Of a stretch of DNA of 8,762 nt, positions 1 through 6,266 are shown piece after piece. The stretch covers positions 1 to 8,762 of the forward strand of contig CAMLFK010000213.1 of the NCBI GenBank assembly GCA_946479255.1. The letters are read 5' to 3'. Numbering within the stretch: position 1 is the stretch's first letter; the number at the start of each line of letters is the position of its first letter. The notes below the pieces were generated by a model. The model ran no database searches and was not told the origin of the DNA. It worked only from the letters and a program-made list of their open reading frames with translations. The DNA is from an uncultured Oxalobacteraceae bacterium (GTDB lineage: Bacteria; Pseudomonadota; Gammaproteobacteria; Burkholderiales; Burkholderiaceae). A program made the position numbers and the translations under genes.

Positions 1-107
1 ACATGCGCCGCGGCCAGTCGCTGGTGGTGTGGGCGATCCGCGAAGGCCGCCAGGCTGCGCGTGAAGTCGATGTATTCCTGATGGGTTCGTCGCTGCTGCC
101 GCGTTAA
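1..107 (+). CDS. gltD: Glutamate synthase small (beta) subunit, C-terminal end (partial)
   Basis: Only the last 34 codons are visible, in the frame beginning at base 3 and ending at TAA 105-107. The peptide contains [15 protein letters not shown], then EVDVFLMG, and ends in LPR. This is the typical end of the NADPH-dependent glutamate synthase small subunit: the [12 protein letters not shown] segment belongs to the C-terminal FAD/NAD(P)-binding fold, where NADPH electrons are passed on toward the large subunit GltB. The enzyme makes glutamate from glutamine and 2-oxoglutarate in the cytoplasm. A strong terminator follows 20 bases after the stop, so this is the end of its transcription unit. 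Related amidotransferase-partner oxidoreductases share parts of this tail, but the match and the mla neighbourhood, as in other Burkholderiales, make gltD most likely. Confidence 0.85.
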   Translation, partial: MRRGQSLVVWAIREGRQAAREVDVFLMGSSLLPR

Positions 108-127
108 GCAGCGCCAGCTTCGTGATC

Positions 128-159
128 AAAAAAGCGCCGGTTTCGACCGGCGCTTTTTT
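128..159 (+). terminator. Strong intrinsic terminator of gltD, probably bidirectional
   Basis: The arms GCGCCGGT (134-141) and ACCGGCGC (146-153) enclose a TTCG tetraloop, a particularly stable loop. Six T follow on the right (154-159) and six A precede on the left (128-133), so the stem can extend to 14 perfect pairs. On the - strand the A tract becomes the U tract. The same element could therefore also stop transcription from the three-gene operon whose last stop codon lies about 135 bases away. Confidence 0.93.
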
Positions 160-203
160 ATTGCCTGCCCGGATTTGGGCAACGGTCAAAACCGCTACCT
201 CCA

Positions 204-240
204 TTAACGTCATCCTCGCGCAGGGCTAGCATGACGTTAA
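204..240. repeat. 10-bp inverted repeat in the convergent gap
   Basis: TTAACGTCAT (204-213) and ATGACGTTAA (231-240) are perfect inverted copies separated by 17 bases. The spacer can itself form a small CCT/AGG stem. Flanking CCA (201-203) and TGG (245-247) could add pairs after a short bulge. No T tract follows on either strand, so it is not a classical intrinsic terminator. It lies between the convergent ends of gltD and the - strand operon. It may be an RNA 3' end structure, a protein-binding site or a dispersed repeat; one copy cannot decide. Confidence 0.6.
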
Positions 241-293
241 AAATGGTCCGGTAGATCAGCGTGGCAAACTTCGGCGTTGTCCGCAATCGTAGA

Positions 294-1607
294 TCAAAAG
301 CTATCGCTGCTCGAATACGAACCGTCACCGCTGGAATCGGACGTGCCGAACGAATCCGATCCAGAATCAGAGCCTGAACCAGCCCGGGTGTCCGGAAAAC
401 CGATCTCGCGATGGAAGGCGTTGGTCAGTGTGCGCTCCACATCGCCGCTCGACAGCGAACCGGCCATATAGCCGACAAACATCGCGCCCCAGTCCAGCCC
501 GTCGAAGCTGCCGCGCGAATTGACTTGCTGGTGGCCACGCAGCTCGCGTTCCAGCGATTTGGCGCGGCCGTACTTTTCCGAATTCGCCTGGCGCTGTTCA
601 TTCAAGGCGCGCCGCTGTTCCAGCAAACCCTGGCGCTTCTCATACATATCGGACAGGCGGATCACCAGTTCATCGTCGGCCAGGCTGTGCGTGAGTTTGG
701 CCTTGCGCACCAGCTCATCGATCGAATGCTCGCCCAGCTGCCTGGCCACCAGTTCGCGCGCACGCACGTAGCGCGGGTCGGCGCAGTCTGCGTACGCCGC
801 CAGCTGCTCATTCATCTCGCCGGCACGGCGCTTGGCCGCGGCGATTTTTTCTTCCAGCTCGCGCAAGCCGCGCCGGGCCGCATCCATGCCGGCTTTCTTG
901 CCCGCTTGCTCAGTGGCGGCGGCGATCACCTGCTCACAGTGCTCCAGCTGGGCGCCGAGCATATCGCGCCGGCGGGTCAGCTCGTCGCGCATGCCCAGCA
1001 GCGCCAGCTGGCTGACGCGGTTCTCGCGATAGTTACACAGGCGCGCGATCCAGTCGTCCATGGTGCGCGTCAGCCCACTGCCCCGATAGCGCGGCTCGCC
1101 GTAGCCGGCTTTCAGCAGATAGGCGTACAGTGGCTGCTGATCGTAGGCGGGCAGCTTGCGCTCACACTCGTCCCATAGCTCCTGGCCGTCCTGCTCGAAC
1201 TGGTCGCGCGCCACCTTGGCGGTGTTCCTGGTCTTGATCGCGGCTACAAAATCCGGATCGCCATACAGGTGGTCGCGCAGGCGTGCTTCGGCCTGTTCGA
1301 TCTGTGCGTTCACCGCCGGCACCTGGGCCAGCAACCCGGCGATCTCTTTTTCGATGACCTTGAGGTCGGCGCGCTGCTCGCGCTCCTCGGCCGCGCGCAG
1401 GCGCAGCACGGTGGCCGCTTCATGGCCCACATCGCTGCCGTGTTCGAGCTGCATGCGGCTCAGCTGCGACAAGGCTTCGGCGATGTCGGCATCGATCTGC
1501 GCCTCTTGCGATGCCAGTTCGGCCAGCCGGCCTTCGACTTCGCGCAGCGGTACCTCAAAGCTGCGCGCGCCGCGGCCCAGCTGCTCCATCAATTCAAACG
1601 TCTTCAT
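294..1607 (-). CDS. Coiled-coil protein with Ser/Asp/Gly C-terminal tail, function unknown (third gene of operon)
   Basis: This is a 437-residue protein I cannot assign to a characterised family. Residues about 20-110, 200-270 and 320-360 are rich in Glu, Gln, Arg and Ala with leucine spacing typical of coiled coils. No signal peptide or clear membrane segment is visible, so it is probably cytoplasmic or peripheral. Two segments look alike: each has a coiled coil ending in DPDFV (117-121) or DPRYV (277-281), followed by a DD...RL...R stretch (184-197 and 311-325), which suggests an internal duplication. Residues 409-437 are almost only Ser, Gly and Asp and contain SDSF twice, once at the very end. 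The ATG lies only 4 bases after the stop of the preceding gene, with no good ribosome site, so translation is probably coupled. The call as a real gene rests on length, operon packing and composition. Confidence 0.8.
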   Translation of the reverse strand: MKTFELMEQLGRGARSFEVPLREVEGRLAELASQEAQIDADIAEALSQLSRMQLEHGSDVGHEAATVLRLRAAEEREQRADLKVIEKEIAGLLAQVPAVNAQIEQAEARLRDHLYGDPDFVAAIKTRNTAKVARDQFEQDGQELWDECERKLPAYDQQPLYAYLLKAGYGEPRYRGSGLTRTMDDWIARLCNYRENRVSQLALLGMRDELTRRRDMLGAQLEHCEQVIAAATEQAGKKAGMDAARRGLRELEEKIAAAKRRAGEMNEQLAAYADCADPRYVRARELVARQLGEHSIDELVRKAKLTHSLADDELVIRLSDMYEKRQGLLEQRRALNEQRQANSEKYGRAKSLERELRGHQQVNSRGSFDGLDWGAMFVGYMAGSLSSGDVERTLTNAFHREIGFPDTRAGSGSDSGSDSFGTSDSSGDGSYSSSDSF

Positions 1608-1611
1608 CGGT

Positions 1612-2544
1612 TTACCATGCGGTGATCACATCGGGCGCGCTGCCCATCTCGTCTTTGTACTGGAAGCTCAGGGTGCCGGCCGGCTTGCTGCCGATTTGGC
1701 GCTCGCTGATATGGCCGGTGGCCTGCTTCTCCGCCTTGCGGCGCTCGTAGTCGGCCTGCGGCACGCGCACGGCAAACTGGCTCACTGTCTCATGCTTGCC
1801 CGTTTCGGCGCTGGTCACTTCGACCGGCACCACGCGGCCGTCGGCATCCTTGGCTTCGACGATCAGGAACCATGACTTGCCACCGCCTTCGGAAAAGCGC
1901 CGTTCGACCGCGGACTTGGCGCCTGCCCGGTCCACCACTTCGAGCTGCAGCGGGGTCTTGGCGAACTGGTACAGTTCGTTCACCTTTTGCACGCTGGCGG
2001 CGCTGACGTTGGCGCGCGCCTGCCCGATGCGCGCCCGGATGCGCGCGCGGTCGGCTTCCGGCGGAGACAGTTCGGTGAACTGGCGCTCCAGCGCATCGAT
2101 CTGCTGCAGCAGCTGGGCGCGCAGCGCACTGGCCTGTTCCTGCTGCACCTGCACCGCCTGCTGGCGTTCCAGTTCGCGCTTGTCTTTGTAATGGCCGGCC
2201 ACGCCGACGCCCGCGCCCACGACGCCCAGCACCACCGCGGCGATGGCCACCTTGCGTCCCCAGCGTCCACGCGACACCCACCAGTTGGCCAAACGCGCCT
2301 GGTTGGGCCCGAGCTCCGGCGCCTCGAAGGCCAGGCGGCATTCGAAGTAAGCCTTCACGCCCTGCTCGATGGTGGCGTCGTCGACCACCAGGTTGCGCCC
2401 GGCGTAGTAGTCGCGGATGCGCTTGACCACCTCGGCGCGCCGCTGCGGCATGTCGAGGTGTTCCTGCACCACCATGTTACGGTGGCGCAGGTCGTCGATC
2501 AGCGCCAGCGCGCCCAGCTGGTCACTCAGGCTCACCTGGGCCAT
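1612..2544 (-). CDS. DUF6384-like membrane-anchored protein (second gene of operon)
   Basis: This is a 310-residue protein. The N-terminal part (about 6-75) is helical, with an LIDDLRHR motif and GVKAYFECR; these resemble what I remember of the DUF6384 family (a VDTLRH-like motif and a GVKAL..-RF motif). A single hydrophobic segment follows (about 99-117, flanked by Arg/Lys), then a Glu/Gln/Arg coiled coil (about 121-190). The C-terminal domain has WFLIVEAKDADGR, a VRVP motif and a final ITAW, also DUF6384-like. No function is known to me. Start choice: an upstream GTG at 2550 overlaps the previous stop, but GGAG (2552-2555 on the - strand) is only one base from it, whereas it is 7 bases from ATG 2544. 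I therefore prefer ATG 2544. The family name comes from memory, not a profile search. Confidence 0.72.
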   Translation of the reverse strand: MAQVSLSDQLGALALIDDLRHRNMVVQEHLDMPQRRAEVVKRIRDYYAGRNLVVDDATIEQGVKAYFECRLAFEAPELGPNQARLANWWVSRGRWGRKVAIAAVVLGVVGAGVGVAGHYKDKRELERQQAVQVQQEQASALRAQLLQQIDALERQFTELSPPEADRARIRARIGQARANVSAASVQKVNELYQFAKTPLQLEVVDRAGAKSAVERRFSEGGGKSWFLIVEAKDADGRVVPVEVTSAETGKHETVSQFAVRVPQADYERRKAEKQATGHISERQIGSKPAGTLSFQYKDEMGSAPDVITAW

Positions 2545-2546
2545 CG

Positions 2547-3689
2547 TCACGCTCCGCGGTTGAGCAGCGCCGTGAAGCGGCGCTTGCTGTCCTCGGTGGC
2601 CGCTTCGATTTCGGCGGCGGTGCGGGTCGATTCGGCGCGCAGTTCTTCAATCAGCTTCAGGCTGCTGCTCTGGAACTCGACCACCGATTCAGCCAGCGCC
2701 TTGACCGAGCTGGTTTGCAGGGTCGAGCCGTAGCCGGCGCGCAGGCCGGCTTCCAGCTGCTGGGTGCCGGAGGATGCCAGCGCTTCGAGGCCGGCGTTCA
2801 TGCCCGCCTTCATCTGCTCCATGGTCTGGGTGGCTTCGTTCAGGCCGGCCATCGAGGTGAACGAGGCAGCCAGGCCGGTGAACACCACTTCATTGGTCGA
2901 GAAGAAGGTGACGGCGCGCTGGTACAGGCGCTCCTTGACGGTGTGGGTCTGCTGCAGGCGCGCGAACACCAGTTCGGCTGTGTTGTACGAAGTCTTGAGG
3001 TCGTCCGCGATGTCCTTGGCGATCTGGTAAGTCTTGTCTTCGTCCTGCACGGCGCGCAGGGCTTCGTCGCGCGCCAGTTCGATGCGCACTTTTTCAGCTT
3101 CATCGGTGCCGGCATATTGCTCGACCTTGGTGTTGGCCGCTTCCAGTGCCAGCTTGCGCTCGGCCAGCGCGGCGGTGGCGGTCTTAAGCACTTCCTGGGC
3201 ATCGGCTTCCGAGGCCTTGAGGGCCATGCGGAAATCGCGGTAGGCTTCGAGGATGGCGTTTTCGCGCTGGATCTGGTCGTTGGCCGATGCGGCCACTTCC
3301 AGGTAGTCCTTGCGGATGCCTTCGAAACGGTCGGGGATCGAACCACGGCGCATTTTCATCCAGCTCATCTTCAGGCGCTCGCTGAAGTCCAGCTTGCCGT
3401 CGGCCATGTACTCGACCATCTCTTGCGAGTCCGTGCGGATCGAATCGAAGCGGCTGGCGATGTCGGCGTAGCGGGTCGAAATGTCCATGCCCTTGATCTG
3501 CTCGCGCACGGCGGCATTGAAGGCGGACGATTGCTGCATCGTGGTGGCGATGCCCATGATGCGTTTGTTATCGTACTTCTGCAGCTTGTCCAGCAGCGGC
3601 ACCACCGGCGCGTCTTGTGCGGTCGACCAGTTGATGCCAAGGGCTTTCAAACCGCTGACGGCGCGGTCGAGGTAATTCAGGTTGTTCAT
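2547..3689 (-). CDS. TelA-like coiled-coil protein, function unknown (first gene of operon)
   Basis: This is a 380-residue, nearly all-helical protein without a signal peptide or evident membrane span. Residues about 75-170 (RYADIASRFDSIR, a basic KMSWMKMRR patch, then long helices) and the end (about 265-370: NEVVF, QMKAGMNAGLEAL, ELRAESTRTAAEIE) recall the layout of TelA / toxic-anion-resistance proteins. The similarity is distant, and such proteins are often labelled only as hypothetical or 'cell surface protein'. A charged coiled coil spans about 155-250. The ATG has GGAG 9 bases upstream, and a TATAAT box lies about 40 bases upstream of it, so this is the promoter-proximal gene. Its TGA lies 2 bases before the preferred ATG of the next gene, or overlaps an alternative GTG. 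A PspA/IM30-type membrane-stress role is conceivable but not shown. Confidence 0.72.
   Translation of the reverse strand: MNNLNYLDRAVSGLKALGINWSTAQDAPVVPLLDKLQKYDNKRIMGIATTMQQSSAFNAAVREQIKGMDISTRYADIASRFDSIRTDSQEMVEYMADGKLDFSERLKMSWMKMRRGSIPDRFEGIRKDYLEVAASANDQIQRENAILEAYRDFRMALKASEADAQEVLKTATAALAERKLALEAANTKVEQYAGTDEAEKVRIELARDEALRAVQDEDKTYQIAKDIADDLKTSYNTAELVFARLQQTHTVKERLYQRAVTFFSTNEVVFTGLAASFTSMAGLNEATQTMEQMKAGMNAGLEALASSGTQQLEAGLRAGYGSTLQTSSVKALAESVVEFQSSSLKLIEELRAESTRTAAEIEAATEDSKRRFTALLNRGA
2552..2555 (-). promoter_or_regulatory. Ribosome binding site GGAG deciding the start of the DUF6384-like gene
   Basis: On the - strand GGAG is followed by one base and then GTG (2550), or by 7 bases and then ATG (2544). 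The 7-base spacing is normal and the 1-base spacing is not, so ATG 2544 is the likely start. The site lies inside the last codons of the upstream gene, consistent with coupled translation. Confidence 0.6.
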
Positions 3690-3729
3690 GCGGACGGTCT
3701 CCGTAGCGGGTTGGACAGATTAGCAATCA

Positions 3730-3760
3730 ATTATAGTTATCAATGCAGCTTCCTTGCGAA
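3730..3760 (-). promoter_or_regulatory. Putative sigma-70 promoter of the three-gene coiled-coil operon
   Basis: On the - strand a perfect TATAAT lies at 3730-3735. The best -35-like hexamer is TTCGCA at 3755-3760, matching 4 of 6 consensus bases with a long 19-base spacer. Transcription would start near 3723, giving a leader of about 34 bases before ATG 3689. The weak -35 and long spacer suggest the promoter may need an activator or be tightly controlled. Confidence 0.5.
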
Positions 3761-3800
3761 AATTCCTGTGAGAATTTTCTAATCCCAAACTTCCAAGGAA
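3750..3800. repeat. Nested inverted repeats overlapping the - strand -35 region
   Basis: GAAAATTC (3758-3765) and GAATTTTC (3772-3779) form a perfect 8-bp inverted repeat with a 6-base spacer. An outer pair, TTCCTTG (3750-3756) and CAAGGAA (3794-3800), is also perfectly inverted around it. The inner repeat shares three bases with the putative -35 of the coiled-coil operon. Its form (8-6-8, AT-rich) fits an operator for a dimeric repressor or activator. No T tract marks it as a terminator. Confidence 0.5.
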
Positions 3801-4092
3801 TCGGCTGGTTTTGTATCTCATGTAAACATTCAGTGGAATTATCGTTCAGGGCGCGGAGAGTGTTGCGCCGTGGTTGAAAAAGCAGGTAAAACTTTGTAAG
3901 AATGCTGCTGCGCACCAATTTTCTTGTGGCAATATTTGCCGATTTTGTTCCCTCTTGGCAAACTCCTATCTGCTTAAGAATCAAGCACTTAGACGTGCAT
4001 ATATCTGACTCGCCGTTCAGTAGTGTTGTTTTATCACGTCGCACGCCCGGGAAAAGCGAGCTGCCGACCAGCAGGGATTGTGCTTTCTGCAC

Positions 4093-4098
4093 TACAAT
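4093..4098 (+). promoter_or_regulatory. Possible -10 box of the mla operon promoter
   Basis: TACAAT matches 5 of 6 consensus bases and lies 28 bases before the proposed GTG start of mlaF. No convincing -35 hexamer lies 15-19 bases upstream, and there is no extended -10 TGN. If used, it would give a leader of only about 20 bases without a clear ribosome site. Confidence 0.3.
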
Positions 4099-4126
4099 AC
4101 GCCATTCCCAAAAAACGAATACCCCA

Positions 4127-4930
4127 GTGCCGAACCTAGTAGAGATCCGCGACTTACACTTTGCCTACGGCGACCGGTCGATTCTGTCGAACCTGCGCAT
4201 GGACTTCCCACGCGGGAAGGTCGTTGCCGTAATGGGCGGTTCGGGCTGTGGCAAAACCACCGTGCTGCGCCTGATCGGCGGCCAGATCCGCCCGCAAAAA
4301 GGCGAGGTCAGCGTCGCCGGCGAAGTGGTCCACAAGCTCGATACCGACGGCTTGTACCGCCTGCGCCGCAAGATGGGCATGCTGTTCCAGTTCGGTGCGC
4401 TGTTCACCGACTTGTCCGTCTTTGACAACGTTGCTTTCCCCCTGCGCGAACACACCGACCTGCCGGAAGAACTGATCCGCGACCTGGTGCTGATGAAATT
4501 GAACGCGGTCGGCCTGCGCAACGCCGCCAGGCTCAAGCCTGCCGAGATTTCCGGCGGCATGGCGCGCCGCGTGGCCGTGGCGCGCGCCGTTGCGCTCGAC
4601 CCGGAACTGATCATGTACGACGAGCCCTTTGCCGGCCTCGATCCGATCTCCATGGGCGTCACCGCCAACCTGATCCGCAAGCTCAACGATGCGCTCGGCT
4701 CGACCTCGATCCTGGTCTCGCACGATGTGCACGAATGCTTCGCGATCGCCGATTACGTGTACTTCATGTCCGCAGGCGAAATCGTGGCGCAAGGCACGCC
4801 GGCCGACCTGCGCGTGTCGGAAGACCCGTACGTCAAGCAGTTCGTCAATGCCGCGCCGGATGGCCCGGTGCCCTTCCACTATCCAGGCAAGTCGCTGGCC
4901 GACGACCTGGGCCTGGGAGCGCAGCCATGA
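4127..4930 (+). CDS. mlaF: Phospholipid transport ABC ATPase MlaF
   Basis: This is the cytoplasmic ATPase that powers the MlaFEDB inner-membrane lipid transporter. The 267-residue protein begins MPNLVEIRDLHF and carries Walker A GGSGCGKTT (37-45, Lys43), Q-loop Gln88, signature ISGGMARR (141-148), Walker B LIMYDEP (161-167, catalytic Glu166) and switch His199. GGM in the signature, rather than the usual GGQ, is typical of Mla/Ttg2A-type ATPases. I chose GTG 4127 because the family homology begins there. The frame stays open upstream to ATG 3902, but those 75 codons lie in AT-rich DNA and show no MlaF similarity. No Shine-Dalgarno sequence precedes the GTG, so initiation is weak or unusual. 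The end overlaps mlaE by 4 bases (ATGA), implying coupled translation and a fixed ratio. Confidence 0.93.
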   Translation: MPNLVEIRDLHFAYGDRSILSNLRMDFPRGKVVAVMGGSGCGKTTVLRLIGGQIRPQKGEVSVAGEVVHKLDTDGLYRLRRKMGMLFQFGALFTDLSVFDNVAFPLREHTDLPEELIRDLVLMKLNAVGLRNAARLKPAEISGGMARRVAVARAVALDPELIMYDEPFAGLDPISMGVTANLIRKLNDALGSTSILVSHDVHECFAIADYVYFMSAGEIVAQGTPADLRVSEDPYVKQFVNAAPDGPVPFHYPGKSLADDLGLGAQP

Positions 4931-5721
4931 CCATGATCCTCGATTTCCTGGCCGCCATCGGCCGCACCTTGCGCGAAGCCATCGCCAGCGTCGGATTCGC
5001 CACCCGTTTCTTTTTCAATCTGCTGGGCATGTCCATCGGCGCCCTGCGCCGCCCGACTCTGATTTCTGAGCAGATCCATTTCATCGGCAACTATTCGCTG
5101 GTGATCATCATCGTCTCCGGCTTGTTCGTCGGCATGGTGCTGGGCCTGCAGGGTTATATCACCCTGACCCCGTACGGCGCGGAACAAAAGCTTGGCCAGG
5201 TGGTCGCATTGGCACTGGTACGTGAACTCGGTCCGGTCGTCACGGCCCTGCTGTTCGCCGGCCGCGCCGGCACCTCGCTGACCGCGCAGATCGGCCTGAT
5301 GAAGGCTGGCGAGCAATTGTCGGCCATGGAAATGATGGCGATTAACCCGATCCAGCGCGTGCTGGCGCCGCGTTTCCTGGCAGGCATCATTGCCATGCCG
5401 GTGCTGGCCACCATCTTTTCGGCAGTCGGCGTGTTCGGCGGCTACTTGGTAGGCGTGCAACTGATCGGCGTGGACGAAGGCGCGTTCTGGTCGCAGATGC
5501 AGGCCAACGTCGATGTCTGGGCGGACGTGTTCAACGGTGTCGTGCTCAAGAGCCTGGTGTTCGGTATCGCCGTCACCTTTACGGCGCTGTTCCAGGGCTA
5601 CCATGCCCAGCCGACGCCGGAAGACGTGTCGCGCGCCACCACCCGTACCGTGGTGATCGCGTCCCTGATGGTGTGGGGACTGGACTTTATTCTGACCGCA
5701 ATCCTGTTCAACGCGAACTGA
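4927..5721 (+). CDS. mlaE: Phospholipid transport permease MlaE
   Basis: This 264-residue integral membrane subunit of the Mla transporter is about the usual family length. Hydrophobic segments occur at about 53-75, 91-112, 148-175, 205-223 and 240-260, after an amphipathic N-terminal stretch. The MlaE signatures RELGP (99-103) and AGRAGTS (111-117) followed by QIGLMKAGEQ are present, as is the C-terminal GYHAQPTPEDVSRATTRTVV block. MlaE dimers form the membrane core that binds two MlaF and carries the MlaD hexamer. ATG 4927 has GGGAG at 4915-4919, 7 bases upstream, and overlaps the mlaF stop. A second ATG two codons later is possible but has less suitable spacing. A 71-base gap with two hairpins follows before mlaD. 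Confidence 0.94.
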   Translation: MTMILDFLAAIGRTLREAIASVGFATRFFFNLLGMSIGALRRPTLISEQIHFIGNYSLVIIIVSGLFVGMVLGLQGYITLTPYGAEQKLGQVVALALVRELGPVVTALLFAGRAGTSLTAQIGLMKAGEQLSAMEMMAINPIQRVLAPRFLAGIIAMPVLATIFSAVGVFGGYLVGVQLIGVDEGAFWSQMQANVDVWADVFNGVVLKSLVFGIAVTFTALFQGYHAQPTPEDVSRATTRTVVIASLMVWGLDFILTAILFNAN

Positions 5722-5768
5722 CGCTGCGAAGTCAGCGAAATATTGAATCCGGCAGCGCCGCGCTGCCG
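5722..5768 (+). other. Tandem hairpins in the mlaE-mlaD gap
   Basis: CGCTG (5722-5726) and CAGCG (5733-5737) form a small stem directly after the mlaE stop. CGGCAGCG (5750-5757) and CGCTGCCG (5761-5768) form a very GC-rich 8-bp stem with a 3-base loop, ending 24 bases before the mlaD start. No T tract follows, so termination is unlikely. An effect on mRNA stability or on the MlaE:MlaD ratio is an inference (the complex needs six MlaD per two MlaE). Confidence 0.6.
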
Positions 5769-5792
5769 CACAAACAAGAGTTAGGAAAAATT

Positions 5793-6260
5793 ATGCATCG
5801 CAAATCGATTGACGTCTGGGTTGGCCTGTTTGTCCTGCTGGGACTGGGCGCGCTGGCCTTTCTGGCCTTAAAAGCCGGCAACATGAGCACCTTGTCGTTC
5901 AGCAAGAGCTACTTGGTCACCGGCAAGTTCGACAACATCGGCGGCCTCAAGCCGCAAGCGCCCGTCAAGAGCGCCGGTGTGGTGGTGGGCCGGGTCGGAG
6001 ATATCAAGTTTGATGACAAGAGCTATCAGGCGCTGGTAACCTTGGAGCTCGAAACCGGCTATAAATTTCCAAAAGATAGCTCGTTGAAAATCCTGACCGC
6101 TGGTCTGCTCGGCGAACAATATATCGGCATCGAGGCCGGCGGCGACACCAATAACCTGGTCAATGGCGACCGCATCAGCCGCACCCAGTCCGCCACCGTG
6201 CTGGAAGACCTGATCAACCGCTTCATCTACAGCCAGGCCGCTGAAGGTAAAAAGGAATAA
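5793..6260 (+). CDS. mlaD: Phospholipid transport MCE-domain protein MlaD
   Basis: This is the substrate-binding subunit of the Mla transporter. It is anchored in the inner membrane and forms a periplasmic hexameric ring that channels phospholipid between MlaE and MlaC. Of 155 residues, about 9-28 form the N-terminal membrane helix (VGLFVLLGLGALAFLAL) and about 40-116 the MCE domain. Family landmarks are FDNIGGLK (46-53), SAGVVVGRVGDI (60-71) and LLGEQYIGIE (105-114). The VLEDLI..FIY segment (136-146) is the C-terminal helix facing the ring pore. The protein stops soon after this helix and lacks the roughly 30-residue tail of E. coli MlaD. ATG 5793 has AGGA 6 bases upstream. mlaA begins 6 bases after the stop. 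Confidence 0.95.
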   Translation: MHRKSIDVWVGLFVLLGLGALAFLALKAGNMSTLSFSKSYLVTGKFDNIGGLKPQAPVKSAGVVVGRVGDIKFDDKSYQALVTLELETGYKFPKDSSLKILTAGLLGEQYIGIEAGGDTNNLVNGDRISRTQSATVLEDLINRFIYSQAAEGKKE

Positions 6261-6266
6261 GAGCAA

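Larger units (their letters stand above)
3690..4126. other. AT-rich divergent control region between the coiled-coil operon and mlaF
   Basis: About 440 bases separate the two divergent transcription units. The stretch 3720-4060 is visibly richer in A and T than the GC-rich genes on both sides. It holds the putative - strand promoter, a nested inverted repeat (3750-3800), a short palindrome GGCAATATTTGCC (3928-3940) and a TACAAT box near mlaF. Reading frames cross it on both strands (for example 3727-4092 on the - strand) but lack ribosome sites and recognisable protein features, so I treat it as non-coding. A small RNA cannot be excluded: TTGAAA (3874-3879) lies 17 bases before the poor -10 TAAGAA. 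Confidence 0.55.

Noticed and set aside
411..1178. 255-codon + strand frame opposite the coiled-coil gene
   Set aside because: Ala/Gln/Leu-rich antisense shadow of a GC-rich gene; the - strand reading has coherent coiled-coil structure and operon packing.
2715..3782. 355-codon + strand frame opposite the TelA-like gene
   Set aside because: Antisense shadow rich in Gly, His and Val; it runs into the promoter region and has no recognisable domain.
3727..4092. 121-codon frame on the - strand in the divergent region
   Set aside because: GTG start without ribosome site, no domain or signal features, and it covers the promoter and inverted repeats.
3902..4126. N-terminal extension of mlaF from ATG 3902 (75 codons)
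   Set aside because: It lies in AT-rich DNA, has no ribosome site and no resemblance to MlaF N-termini; the family sequence begins at GTG 4127.
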